NCBI RefSeq assembly: GCF_050003625.1
Contig: NC_134398.1
Location: 68,766,891 to 68,830,890 of the forward strand
Source: Haematobia irritans
Lineage: Eukaryota; Arthropoda; Insecta; Diptera; Muscidae
Direction of reading: 5' to 3'
DNA: 64,000 nt
The first letter of the stretch is position 1; each line of letters starts with the position of its first letter. This document shows positions 38,785 through 50,573 of the stretch, in pieces. Below the pieces are notes generated by a model. That model was not told where the DNA came from. It saw only the letters and a program-made list of their open reading frames with translations, and did no database searches. A program made the translations under genes and the position numbers.

Positions 38785-38940
38785 TTCTTAAGAGCTTCCG
38801 CGATTGCAAGTACCTCCAACTCGTAGGAGAGGTACCTCTCTTCATACGGCTTGGTTCTTCGACTCAATAATTTTATCATTTGAGTCCTTTTTCAGAAGTA
38901 TAGCACCATATCCAAATTTACTATCATCAGAGTGTACCTC
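38785..38940 (-). pseudogene. Ty3/gypsy RNase H fragment
   Basis: On the minus strand, EVHSDDSKFGYGAILLKKD is followed, after a frameshift, by RRTKPYEERYLSYELEVLAI and AEALKK. This is the start of a Ty3/gypsy RNase H domain with its first catalytic Asp and the Glu of YELE. It could be a piece of the same family as the reverse transcriptase relic at 57250-58058. It sits between two LINE relics. Confidence 0.75.
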
Positions 38941-39605
38941 ATTAATTTATTTATTTATTAGTATATTATTATACTCTTAAGTACATAACTTTTACAGATT
39001 TAATAAAATCATATATCTTTTCTCAAAAGTTGTTTCTTACATACATTGTAATTTGTTTATAGAAAAAAATCATATTTGTCTCATTCTTCACTTCATTAGG
39101 CAGTGAATTGAATATTTGTAATCCTTTGTAGAATAATGATTTCTGCATTGCTGCTAATGTTACTTTTGGCAGTCTAAAATTTCCGCCATTGCATAGGTTG
39201 TACATTCCCAACGTATCGAACTTGTTCGCTAAGATAATCCGGCGCATATCCATTTTTTATTTTATTTATTAATTTCAGAGTATTTAGGGCCAATCGTTGT
39301 TTAATTGATAACCATTGCAATGTATTCAGCATGTCTTGTATCGGTGTTAATCTATGGCATTTTAGAATAGTTCTCATAGCTTTGTTTTGTAATTTCTGAA
39401 GTCTTTCTATGCGACTTGTTACAATATGTAAAAATAATTGTAGAACCAAATTCAAAGTGCGGTTTCACCATAGTATTGTATATATTCAAAGGTGTTATAA
39501 TATTTATATTTTTTCTGATTCTCTTAAAGAATCCAATTTTTTTTGCTAGCATATTCTATGTGCTCATTAAAGTTATAAACAGAAAAAAGTTAAGTGTTTT
39601 GGAAA
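38941..39605 (-). pseudogene. LINE ORF2 C-terminus (probably 3' end of LINE-C)
   Basis: Three minus-strand frames join: EHIEYASKK, then KIGFFKRIRKNINIITPLNI, then RIERLQKLQNKAMRTIL with HRLTPIQDML, and finally SLFYKGLQIFNSLPNEVKN. This order is typical of the thumb and C-terminus of LINE reverse transcriptases. At the 3' side (38948-38962) the minus strand reads AATAAATAAATA, a probable microsatellite tail. The region with YxDD is missing. It may belong to the LINE whose palm is at 42896-43644, separated by the mariner (39620-40343) and the CR1-like LINE (40345-42855). Confidence 0.7.
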
Positions 39606-39619
39606 CTTCCATCTCTGTT

Positions 39620-40343
39620 ATGAACACATGTTAAATTTTGTTTTGATCTGGCAACTCCTTCATATAGAAACAGGTGTTCAATCCGCAATTTTGTTACAAT
39701 GGAAAAATTAGAAATGTGTGCTATCATTAAATATTTACATAAAATTTCGTTTTAAGCGAAATAAAATGGATTTTAAGCGTCGTTTCATAACTGTTGATGA
39801 GACATGAATCCACCACTATACTCCAGAGACAAAAGAACAAGGAGGAAGTGTCACAAAGAAGGCAAAAACAATTCAATCGGCTGGTAAGGTTATGGCAACG
39901 GGTTTTTGGGACTTCAAAGGTATTTTATTGATTGACTATCTGCAAAAGTGTAAAACTATAAATTCAGAGCACTATTGCAACCTTTTGGATCAATTGAATG
40001 TACAAATTCGAGAAAAACGGCCTGGGTTACAACACAAAAATATAATTTTTCATCAAGACAACGCACCAGCACACAAGAGTGTTTTAACAATGGCTAAAAT
40101 CAACGAATTAAAGTATGAGTTGCTTGACTACCCACCTTATTCTCCTGATTTAGCTCCCAGTGACTTTTACTTGTTCCCAAATCCAAAAAATTCCTTGCTG
40201 GCAAGGGTTTTACCTCAAAAGAAGATGCAATTACAGTTGTAAACCACTATTTTGAAGACCTTGAGGAAAACTATTTTAATCAAGGGATAGAATTGCTAGG
40301 AAAGCGTTGGACTAAGTGTATTGAAGTTTCAGGAGATTATATT
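39620..40343 (+). pseudogene. Mariner DD34D transposase, internally deleted
   Basis: The sequence starts with a TIR-like end ('tttgatctggcaactccttc', 39642-39661) and a short N-terminus (MEKLEMCAIIKYLHK). It then jumps, by internal deletion, to RRFITVDET with the first catalytic Asp. The Trp codon after VDET is TGA. A 116-codon frame (39892-40242) follows: GILLIDYLQKCKT, HQDNAPAHKS, PPYSPDLAPSDFYLF, that is the second and third Asp with 34 residues between. The C-terminus continues in another frame to 40343, where a LINE tail begins. The copy at 58059-58814 is the same family. Confidence 0.85.
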
Positions 40344-40344
40344 T

Positions 40345-42855
40345 ATTTTATTTTTATTGTGTATTTTAATAACCTGCACAACAAGAATTAATTCTTATAA
40401 TTACAGTACAGGCATTTAGTGTCCAACAATAACATCCTTATATTATTAATTTAAAATTATTAAATTAAAATAAAATAAATTGAACATAAAAAAACAGAAA
40501 TGAACTTAACTACAACAATTGTTTGTTTGAGTAAAAAAGAAAATAAAAATGACAAATAAAGTGTATAAATAAATTTAAGAAAAACAAATTAAAATATAAA
40601 TTAAAGTAATAAATTAAATGAGTGAAAAATTAATGAATGAATTAATATAAAAAAAAATAATATATAAAATGAAGATAAATAACAATTATTAAAAAAAAAT
40701 ATAAATGAAACTGATTTTAATTTACTATGTTTATTGTACATTTGAATAATGATCAAATAAACGTTTTTTAAATTGCATTGTGTTGCTTGTCAGTTGAATG
40801 TCATGAGGTAATATATTCCAGAGGCGTACTGCATTTATGTATAAATGCCAATCTGAAACATGACTTTGACACCGAATTGGAACAATAATTTTTCCTCTGT
40901 TAGACCTAGCAAACCGTATCCTATCATATAAATAAAATGGTTCGAGTGAGTAAATTATCCGATGGAGAAACAACATAAGCCTAAAATCAAACAAACCGTC
41001 AATATCCAAACCATAAACATACCTAATTATGTTATTGAATGCCAAATTAAGCTTACGTTTGCATGCAGCATCACAGCTAGCAAAAAGCTCACAACCATAC
41101 AATAAAACAGGCATCAAGTAACTTTTTGCCAATAGTACCCTTATAGGCAAAGGCGTCAACATCTGTGTAGACCAAAGACTCCTGAGTCTTGCATAAATCT
41201 GACCACTAATATAGTTAACGTGATCAGTCCAACTTATTTTTACTTATTTTATTATCATTTATCTTAATCTGGGGATCAATGTTAACCGTTATACTACGCC
41301 TATGTATCATCAGAAATTTGGACTTTTCAGGGTTAAGACATAGTCCATTCGCCTTTGCCCAATTGTGGACAATGTCAAGATCATCATTGAGCCTATCAAT
41401 ACATTCATACAAAGTGTCTATAATGCCACTACGATATATCTGCACGTTATCAGCATACATATGTATCTTACTGTCCCTAATAAATCTTGGCAGATCGTTT
41501 GTATAAATAGAAAAAAGAATAGGGCCAAGTGTGGATCCCTGAGGAACTCCTTTTCGTCAACGTACAGGCTCAGATATCCCATTACGTGTGTATACAGACT
41601 GCGTTCTTTCACTCAGATAGGAATGTAAAAGTCTAACAGAGCTAGGAGAAAAATTAAAAAGGTTGCGTAACTTGAAGCACAGCAATGAATGATCGACAGT
41701 GTCAAATGCCTTCGAATGATCCAATAGAACAAGAAAGCTAATCTTACCAAGATCAGTTTCTATTCTATGATCTTCACAGACATCAGCTAGCGCACTAATA
41801 CAACTATAACCAGGACGAAACCGCGATTGACTTGATGAAAGAAGTGATTTAACCTTCAAGAAATCAGATATCTGTACATGTACTATCTTTTCAAATACCT
41901 TCGAAAGAAATGAAAGTAGTGATATGGGACGATATTCAGAGTTGTTCTTTGGGATGGGGATGGCTTTAGCATGTCTCCAAGGCCTCGGGAAGGAACTAGT
42001 AGTCAAAATTGTATTAAAAATAAAAGTGACAAATGGTAATAATAGAGGAAGAATAATTCTGACAAACTTAGGATCTAGGCCATCATATCCAATTGAGTTC
42101 GACTTAACCTTTGCAAAGGCGAGTAAAACATCAGATTGAGTAATGCATCGAAACTCAAAGCCATCCCCGCTATCAAAGCATGGCAAAGCGTTAGCACCGG
42201 TGTAAAAATCAGAGTCCACTGTAGCCAGTGGCAGATCCGTAAAAATTTGACTCAATGAATTGGCATCCAAGTGACCATCCCTCCCGCTAGTTCTGCCAAC
42301 ACCAATATCACGTATTGTCTTCCACTTCTCCTTAGTTCCTAAAGCCGTGTTAAAACAATTAGAGTAATACTCTATCTTAGCACTACTAATCAACGAATTC
42401 ACGTCTCTCCTAGCCGCTCGAAACTCGTCCCTTAGCGTCTCCATTTTAAAACGCTTCCACCTCGAATAAAGAAGATCCCGTTCAAGAATAGCTTCCTTAA
42501 TCGCAGTACTAAACCAAGGTCTTGTTCTTGTCGTGGTTCTCCTGACCCTCACCGGAATACATAAATCGTACAAATCCCTTATATTGTCCTGCAAAAATGA
42601 CACTTGATCGTCTACCCCTTCCAATCGATATATGTTACCCCAGTCGATTTGATCGAAATGACTTTGTAGAACATCATAATTCAACCTACTGTAATCCCTG
42701 TATGAAGTTATAAGTTCACTATGCAACATTGGTACATTATAAGTGAGGAAGATTAAGTCATGTTTGGAAAAAGAGGCGATAGGAAGCTGTTCATATAGAA
42801 GAACATCTGATATGTCATTGATAAAAAACAAATCCAATAATATTGAAAAATAAAA
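40345..42855 (-). pseudogene. CR1-like LINE, 5'-truncated ORF2
   Basis: The main frame (41557-42837) starts in the end of the endonuclease (ASFSKHDLIFLTY) and runs through the palm: YRPISLLSFLSKVFEK, FLVLLDHSKAFDTVDH. A frameshift near 41555 leads to GVPQGS-like and HMYADNVQIYRS (41224-41460). The active-site motif is YADN instead of YADD, so the second catalytic Asp is lost. After another break the C-terminus continues at 40731-41162 (LLAKSYLMPVLLYGCELF). The 3' untranslated part reaches about 40345, where the minus strand has an AAATAAAATAAAT tail. Dead relative of 44228-49892, inserted between the mariner and LINE-C. Confidence 0.88.
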
Positions 42856-42895
42856 ATATTTTTTGAAAAACTAACTATTCTATTTCATTGATAGG

Positions 42896-43655
42896 CTAAG
42901 AAGTTTCCGAACCGCCCTCGTAGAGTTTCATTAACATTATTTTACGATCTGTATTTTGAAATTCTCTTTTAAAATCTAAAAATATTGCTATTAGTTTTTT
43001 GCCTTTTATATTCTTCCATCTATTTACAACGTAATTTACTGTTGTCTCACAAGAAAAATGTTTCCTAAATCCCGATTGAAATTTCGTCAAAATTTGTGTC
43101 TCTTCAATATATTTTTTTATTTGTCGTTTCACAACCGTTTCGATTATTTTTTTTTTCAAAAGTCAACATAGTATTTATTGGGCGAAATTCCTCTGATTTC
43201 TTTGTGTTTGCAATCTTCTCAATTGGAGTTATCATTGCGACCTTCCAGGTTTCGGGGAATCTTCCACTCATTAGTGATTCGTTAATTATGCTAAGCAATA
43301 TATGACCAACCGGATTCCAATTATCAATTATCATAACAGGAGTTATGTCTTCAAAGCCAGATTAATTTTTTAGGCTTTTGACGACATTTTCAAGTTTTAG
43401 GATGTTTATTGCACGTAATTTGAAAGTATTTTCAGATTGTTGTATATGGTTAAGATATGGAACTTCTTGTATTGATCTTCTTATCTCGCATACACTATCT
43501 ATAAAATATTTATTAAAATTACTAGCTATTTGATATTGATCACTAATTTCTACGTTATTAAATATCACAGATTGAATCACATTTCGATTTTTTTTTCATT
43601 ACGAGCAATTTGATTTTTGACCACATGTCTTTTTAGTTTCTGGCTTTGGTTATTT
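42896..43655 (-). pseudogene. LINE-C, linker and reverse transcriptase part
   Basis: Three minus-strand frames read in order: MWSKIK-type linker and SDQYQIASNFNKYFID (43362-43580), FPETWKVAMITPIEK with EEFRPINT (43104-43334), FQSGFRKHFSCETTVNYV with KLIAIFLDFKREFQNTDRK (42896-43159). The first catalytic Asp is in FLDFKREF. The YxDD block is missing at the left border. At its right border (43645-43655) the sequence stops at the target duplication of the LOA-like element and resumes at 54534, where the endonuclease of the same LINE is found. Clade not assigned. Confidence 0.85.
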
Positions 43656-43763
43656 TGCCCCTCTGTGCGTCGAACGAAACGGACGTGTTTTTTTAATAGC
43701 GGATAAAATCATCGTAATAAGTACCTACTACGAATTTCAAGTGTGGTGGGATATTAGGCCACC

Positions 43764-44222
43764 ATGCAGAGAAATTCAAAGACATCCACTGGGTTGCTAA
43801 CTTCAGGGCCCAGTGGACGGGTATTGACTGGAGTTATAAATTTGGGCAATGACCAAGAGTTAGGCCCAATTAGTCGACCTGTAGACGGGTCGACTGGTGG
43901 CAACAATTTGACAAGTCGAACCTTTTCCAAGGTAGCGGCATCAAAAGGAGGTAATCCCTCACGAAAGAGATTCAAGGAACGCAGAAATGCCTTGTTTATC
44001 CTAAAGAAATTAGGATCAGTCGACCCAAGCACGTTGTCGGCTAAACAAAGCGATTCCTTAAAATGGGCTCAAGGAATTCTTGAGGCTGGAAAAAGGGAAC
44101 GATCACCGGATGAGCTGCCATCCTCCAAAAGGGATCAACGATCGTTTGCCTCAGTTGCTAAAGACAGCCTTGTGATGGCTATCATAAATAAAGGAGCATT
44201 GGACGGTGCTGGTGTTAGCTAA
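43764..44222 (+). pseudogene. LOA-like LINE ORF1, 5' part
   Basis: The 152-codon frame has a disordered N-terminus, a basic stretch (SRKRFKERRNALFILKKLG), and the string RSFASVAKDSLVMAIINKG typical of LOA/R1-type ORF1 proteins. It ends in GAGVS and a stop at the target duplication of the nested LINE. The rest of ORF1 is at 49900-50573. The start codon is 108 bp inside the element, so the 5' untranslated part looks complete. Confidence 0.78.
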
Positions 44223-44553
44223 AGTTTATACAGTACACATCGTACAGCAAATAAGTGAAACCAATCAGTTAAACAAATAAATTGGAGATTGTCGTTATTT
44301 GGGATGTTTCAGAAAACTTTCGCTGCGTTAAGACGTATTTCTTGATTGCTCCCGCAAATATTTAATATTTCGATCAATATCCAGAATCATTTATATAAAA
44401 TACAAAAGTATCTTAAAAATTCATCCATCTGTTCGTGTCAGTGTAAAAAAAGCAGTTGGTTACACTGTTAATAAACATTTTAACAAATAAATAAACAATT
44501 TACTTTGGGTATAAAGTGTCAAAGAATACAAAAATAAAAGAAAATAAAACAAC

Positions 44554-45551
44554 ATGAATACCGAGCAAACAACAACAACATTGAATGTGTTCCCAACGAA
44601 TGAAATGCGAGAAAGTGATATACAAGGCACACCAACGAAGCCAACATTAACTAAACCTACTCTCTTAGCTGCGCCACAGAGAACAAGAATTATGTTTGAA
44701 GAATATGTTAGCGTGCCAAATTCCCCGCGAACATCTCTTTACGACTCACCAACACGTTTGATAAATGTTATTGAAAAAAGATTTGAAAACAACAACAAGA
44801 AATACAAAAAAATATGCAGCAGCTTATGTATGAGAGTGAATGCCGTTTTATGTGTGAAATGGATAAGAGACTATGTGGAATGAGAGAACTTATTATTGGT
44901 GATGTTAAGAAAGAATTGACAGAATTAAAAAACAGTGTTGCCATCGCTTATAACGAAATTGCCGTTTTGAAAGATAAAATAACAAAACTTGAAATGGAAA
45001 ATGAAAAGTACTCACAACAAAACTCCCAAATACACTTAATGCACCAAAAGATCTTACAGCAAGAAAATGCCAATGTTGCTTGTGATCTTCGCATTACGGG
45101 CATTCCTTCCTATCCTGAAGAGAATTTAGTTTCCATTTTCAACAATATTTGCGGCGTTCTAAACGTTTCAAATATGAATTTAATATCCATTTATAGAGTG
45201 AAAAATATAAGAGATAAACGCAATATTTCAGATGCCTCTATCGTTGCTAAGCTTGGTACTCCTTATGAGAACTTTTTTCTTCGTGCAACGGCGAACTGTA
45301 AACGGACACAAAAATCTGAATTATGCTTAAACCAGATTGGATTTGACAGCAATAATCCTTTCTATATTAATGAAAATTTGACACCACACAACCACAAAAT
45401 CCTTCTATCTGCACTGAGGCTGAAAAGATAGAAAAAACTGCACAGTGCTTTTACTATAAGAGGAATTGCTCACATCAAAATATCTGATTCTGATGACCCT
45501 AAATCTATATTCACTTTGGAACAACTGAATGACCTCTTTCGTTTTCTTTAG
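44554..45551 (+). pseudogene. CR1-like LINE ORF1 (coiled coil, L1-like RNA-binding fold)
   Basis: The frame opens at 44554 (MNTEQTTTTLNV, Thr/Pro-rich N-terminus). It shifts at an A-run near 44805 and continues in the frame 44814-45431: a coiled coil (LKNSVAIAYNEIAVLKDKI and following) then LRITGIPSYPEENL, which resembles the RRM start of L1-type ORF1 proteins. A last shift near 45430 gives KLHSAFTIRGIAHIKIS, the usual C-terminal block, and a stop at 45551. Role inferred from the family: RNA-binding chaperone of the transposition particle. Confidence 0.78.
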
Positions 45552-45745
45552 ACTCTTTAAAATTTCCAAATTTATAATTTTTAATTTTTCAATTTTTATC
45601 TCCATTAAATCACAATTATTTCATCATTATATATCACATTCATACATACAAATATCATTAAATTTACATTTAAATATTTATCAATGCCAAATCAGTCCGA
45701 AACAAAGTAAAGTTTTAAGCCAGTATTTTTGTTCAGTATGTAGTC

Positions 45746-46559
45746 ATGATAGATACAAATGATAATAACGTTAATTCCACAATCAGTACGTATAGCATGG
45801 TAAGAATTCTATCTAAAACTCATGCGGGATTAAAAATTATACATTTAAATGCCCAGAGCCTATTGAGAAAAATTGATGAATTCCGCTATGTTTTTGTGAA
45901 TTGTTCTATTGATGTCATTTGTATATCTGAAACATGGTTCACCACGAACTTATCTGACTCTCTCGTTGGTCTGGATGGGTACAAACTATACCGAGCGGAT
46001 AGGCAAGAACATGCGGGGGGTGTAACAATGTATGTGAGAAGAGGTTTGCGTGTCAAACGTCTTTGCTCATCTAGCTCTGGTAGTACAATGGAATATTTAT
46101 TTCTGAGTATAGCTAGTGAAAACCACCACATCCTGCTTGGAACAGTATATAGACCGAATAAACGAATTGATATTGACCCACTTTTGGATGACCTAAGACC
46201 AATTCCCTTAACCTATGAGGATATTATTATTGCGGGAGATTTTAACTCGAACCTTTTCAGAGAAAGTAGTATGATAAATGAATTCATTTCATTAGGTTTG
46301 TTCTCAGTCAATGAAGAAATCCCAACACACTATGGCAATACCTGCGATACATTACTTGATTTATTTCTTGTAACATCCCTTCAAAAATGTAAGCATTATG
46401 ACCAGCTATCTTGTTCTTCGTTTTCGAGGCATGATTTTATATTCTTAGCGTATGAATTCTCAGCGGCCCACTGCCCACAATCATTCAGTTTTAGGGATTT
46501 CAAAAACATCAGTCAAGATGAGCTCCTTATTGATTTTAATAACATGTCATGGGATGTTT
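45746..46559 (+). pseudogene. CR1-like LINE ORF2, endonuclease part
   Basis: The AP-type endonuclease is recognisable end to end: HLNAQSLLRK (Asn), ICISETWF (Glu), GTVYRPN (Tyr), IIIAGDFNSN (Asp and Asn), LLDLFLVTS (Asp), and FSRHDFIFL with the catalytic His (SDH has become SRHD). The frame is open until the insertion at 46560, after codons SWDVF. The continuation after the insertion is in the frame starting TATGCATTGGAT (47500). Removal of insertion and TTT duplication restores the frame. Confidence 0.85.
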
Positions 46560-47498
46560 TTATACCCTCCACCATAGGATGGGGGGTATATTAACCTTGT
46601 CATTCCGTTTGTAACACATCGACAACGACAACACATTCTGGGTCGTGGTGAAATTCTGAGTCGATATGAGCATGTCCGTCCGTCCGCCCGTCTGTTGAAA
46701 TCACGCTAACTTCCGAACGAAAAAAGCTATCGACTTAAAACTTGGCACCAGTAGTTGTTATTGATGTAGGTCGGATGGTATTGCAAATGGGCCATATCGG
46801 TCCACTTTTACGTATAGCCCCCATATAAACGGAACCCCAAATTTGGCTTGCGAGGTCTCTAAGAGAAGCAAATTTCATCCGATCCGGCTGAAATTTGGTA
46901 CATGGTGTTAGTATATGGTCTCTAACAACCATGCAAAAATTGGTCCACATCGGTCCATAATTATATATAGCCCCCATATAAACCGATCCCCCGATTTGGC
47001 TTGCAGAGCCCCTAAGAGAAGCAAATTTCATCCGATTCGGCTGAAATTTGGTACATGGTGTTAGTATATGGTCTCTAACAACCATGCAAAAATTGGTCCA
47101 TGTCGGTCCTTAATTATATATAGCCCCCATATAAACCGATCACCAGATTTGACCTCCGGAGCACCGTGGAAGAACAAAATTCTTCCCATTCGGTTGAAAT
47201 TTGGTACTTGATGTTAGTATAGGGTATCCAACAACCATGCAGGAATTGGTTCCTATCAGTCCATAATAATATATAGCTCCCATATAAACCGATACCCAGA
47301 TTTGACCTCCGGTGCCTTTTGGAGAAGCAAAATTCATCCGATCTGGTTGAAATTTGGTACGTGATGGTAGTATATGATATTTAACAACCATGTGAGTTGA
47401 AATTTGTGGATGACAGTCTTTCGTAGAAGTTTCTACGCAATCCATGGTGGAGGGTACATAAGATTCGGCCTGGCCGAACTTACGGCCGTATATACTTG
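46560..47498 (-). mobile_element. Tandem-module element with CCACCAT/GGCCGAA ends, copy 1
   Basis: It interrupts the LINE ORF2 and is flanked by TTT (46557-46559, 47499-47501). The left end reads TATACCCTCCACCATAGG and the right end carries GGCCTGGCCGAACTTACGG before TATATACTTG. The centre has about four imperfect units of 153-154 bp (46790-47400), each with 'cccccatataaaccgat' and 'gaaatttggtac'. Frames inside (46735, 47140, minus strand) are repeat shadows. The second copy is at 61831-63735. Strand is arbitrary. Confidence 0.82.
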
Positions 47499-47499
47499 T

Positions 47500-49480
47500 T
47501 TATGCATTGGATAGTGTTGATGAGAAAACAAATCTCCTTGAATACAATCTTGGTATGCTCTTCGATAAACATGTACCTCTAAGGACTCGATATTTGGGAC
47601 ATAGTGAACAACCTTGGTTCAATAATACTATACGGGTTTTGATAGATAAGAGAGACGAGCTGCATAGACGATGGAAACGGTTTAAAACTTCCAGACTGCG
47701 AGAGGAGTTTAAATCAGTAAGAAGGGAAGTTGTTAGAGTTATCAGAGAGGCAAAGACTAGGTTTTTTGGGGAGAAGTTCAGAAACGCCCTTAATAGCAAA
47801 CAGAAATGGCAAGAGATAAGGAAAATTGGTATTGGTAGGACTTATGAGAACGATAAATGTAATCTTGACCCTAATGAGCTTAATTTGCAATTCACTAATA
47901 ATGATATCATTCTTAACGAAGAGCAATCTGATGAAAATAGTTCTTCATTTAATTGCGAAAGCATGTTTAATTTCACGTGTATCGCCCAATGTGACACACT
48001 CCAATCTAATCTTGATGTCAAGTCGAATGTCAAAGGTCTTGATAATGTTGATCCACGATTTGCAAAGTTGTTATTGCCTTCTCTTCTGCCCATTGTGACA
48101 CATTTTTTTAACCATATACTGACAACATCTACATTTCCTTCCAGCTGGAAGAGGGCTAAGATAATTCTGACACCCAAATCCAATGGCGAGTACAGACCCA
48201 TATCTATCTTACCGTTTTTCTCAAAAGCTTTTGAGAACATTATGTATAAACAAATTAATGACTATATTTCTATGAACCATTTGTTGACAGATAATCAATC
48301 AGGATTTCGATCGGGCCATAGCTGCACTACAGTATTAGTTGACGTTGTTGAGGAACTGAGGCAGAATATTGATAATAATAAGTTTTCTTTCTTAGTGCTT
48401 TTGGATCACTCAAAAGCATTTGATTTAGTTTGTCATAGGATTTTACTGAATAAGCTGAAGAAACTTTTTGATAAAACCTCTAGTACCCTTTTATCTTCTT
48501 ACCTCTTCGGAAGAAGACAAGTTGTACTTTCCGGGGGATCCTACTCGCAGCCACTAGACTTAGCAAGAGGAGTACCACAGGGATCGGTTTTAGGCCCCTT
48601 ACTCTTCTCTCTATATATTAATGATATAGTTCGGGTACCTAGTGGGTGTGTAATTCATATATATGCTGATGATGTTCAGTTATGTTTCTCGTGTGATGAC
48701 TCGAACTTTGCATCCTGTATTGAAAACATAAATATGAACCTGCAACGAATACATAGATGGGATGCGTGCAATGGTCTCAAATTAAATCCTTTGAAAACTA
48801 AGTGCTTAGTAGTCTCCAGAAACGGGTGCGACATAAACGCTCTACCTCCGATAAAACTAAATGGCTGCATATTGAGTATACTCAACATGTTAGGAATCTA
48901 GGTGTTATTTTTGACAATGATCTTTCATGGAATAGACATATAGACAATACTATAGGTACTGTGTATGGAATGCTTCGTTCTTTGTGGCCTGTTCAATTTT
49001 TTATTCCTGTGAATGTTCGTCGTGATATTGCCAATGCCTACTTGTTGTCCAGACTGTTGTATTGCTGTGAAGTTGATGTGAAATGTGACTCAAATCATGT
49101 GAGGAAATTGCGCACAGTTACCAATGATATTGCAAGATTTGTGTATGGTGTTAACAGGTTTCAGAGTATATCATGTTATGCGAAAGATTTATATGGTATG
49201 TCGTTCAATAAGCTACTGGAGTTTAGATGTTTAATCTTTTTACATAAACTTATTCATTACTCTGAGCCAAAATATTTGTTTTTGAACGATTGATCTTTAC
49301 CCAATCTCCGAGACTACGACGTTTGAAACCTTTTAGATCCCGATATTTGGTTTCAGATCGAAAATTTTTCATAATTGCTATACGATTGTGGAATAATTTA
49401 CCTTGAAGTCTGCGAACGCAGCACTTATTCCCTCAATTCAAGAGGGAATTACGACGTCACTTTACTTTGATGGATTGATT
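47500..49480 (+). pseudogene. CR1-like LINE ORF2, reverse transcriptase part
   Basis: The 464-codon frame runs from the linker (RDELHRRWKRFKTSRLREEF) into the palm: NGEYRPISILPFFSKAFEN, SFLVLLDHSKAFDLV, RGVPQGSVLGPLLFSLYIND and IYADDVQLCF with the complete YADD. A frameshift near 48870 moves the thumb to another frame (VRNLGVIFDNDLSWNRHID, YLLSRLLYCCEVD), which stops at 49293. The C-terminal part (RLRRLKPFRSR, then IRLWNNLP and FKRELRRHF) follows in a third frame to about 49480. 49480-49892 is the 3' untranslated part. Confidence 0.88.
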
Positions 49481-49899
49481 TAATTATTTATTTTTTTCCT
49501 TCTATTTGATTAAATTTTAATTTTGCAACAAATCGTATTTGTGTGTATGTCTGTTTTTATGTTCAACTTTTTTATTCTTTTTTTATTATTTTTACTATTT
49601 TTTATTATTTATTTATTATATATTTTTTTAATTTGTTAGCTGTTTAATAGTTTTTAGTGACACACTTTAATAATATTTTATATACAAAAATAATTATAAT
49701 ATATGCATACTTGTGTTTTCTATTAAATTCTTTGTCAACTTTAAAACAAATTAATATTTTCTATCTTTTAAGTATTTTTATATTTTATCAAATAATTATG
49801 AAAATTTCAATCATATTGTAGTACAGTCTATATGTTCATACTTGTTGTACTATTATGCCAATAAATAAATAAATGAAATGAAAATGGAATGAAAAGTTT

Positions 49900-50573
49900 C
49901 CCGGCCCAGATCCTCGACACCAAGAGGCTGGTTGGTACCAAGGACGATTTAAGCTAGTCGCATTTGTTTTAAAGCTGCTCTGATACTAATTGGCGAAGTT
50001 TGGGAAGGAGCTGCTCTAGAGTTAGTCGAGAAGAAAGACATACCGGCTAGACCTAGAGCACCTGCAAACCCTCCTGACCCTGAATCTATTTTAAATAGGC
50101 TGAAACAATGCAATCCAGATCTTCCAACAGCTGATTGGAAGGTTGGCCGTTTGGATGAAGTGGATGGACCAAGACGGCATGCAGTGTTACTATTGAACAC
50201 TCAGTCTTTGCCACATCTAGCAAAGTCTCAGGGCCGTGTATGTTATGGCTTTCATTATATCCAAATGAAGGTGTATAAAAACGATCAGCTAAAGGATTCA
50301 GAAATGGACAGGCCTCTGTCTTAATCAGAAGTAAGCGGATCCTCTTGCGAAGTCGAGGGAGATACCAAAGTTGAAGACATGGATAGATACCGTATGCGTG
50401 AGGAGGCTTCTACTGCCTCAGAACTCACCAAAGTTGAACCTATGGTTATTGCGAGAGTCACCGAGATCTCTGAAGAGGACATTCTTGATGACTCGATTGA
50501 AGCGGCTGATGGGACGGTTGTTGAAAATCTCGATGGTCCTACGGACCCTCCAGATAAATCTTCATCATTGTAA
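49900..50573 (+). pseudogene. LOA-like LINE ORF1, 3' part
   Basis: After the target duplication the ORF1 homology resumes (FPGPDPRHQEAGWYQG), shifts frame before 49986, and then reads IGEVWEGAALELVEKKDIP, NPDLPTADWKVGRLDEVDG, RRHAVLLLNTQSLP. One stop (50323-50325) and an acidic tail (EEDILDDSIEAADG) follow to 50573. Order and motifs fit the C-terminal domain of LOA-clade ORF1 proteins. The tail overlaps the start of ORF2. Confidence 0.78.

Larger units (their letters stand above)
44228..49892 (+). mobile_element. CR1-like LINE, near full length, interrupted
   Basis: It is flanked by a 7-bp AAAGTTT duplication (44221-44227 and 49893-49899) within ORF1 of the LOA-like LINE. The element has a 5' untranslated part (44228-44553), ORF1 with a coiled coil, ORF2 with endonuclease and reverse transcriptase, and a tail of ATAAATAAATAAATGAAATG. 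Without the tandem-module insertion (46560-47498) it is about 4.7 kb. Four frameshifts make it inactive, but YADD is intact. Older copies lie at 37010-38635 and 40345-42855. Confidence 0.88.

Noticed and set aside
46735..47445. CRISPR-like array because of regularly spaced repeats
   Set aside because: Units are about 154 bp, imperfect, without short unique spacers, and sit in a eukaryotic transposon.
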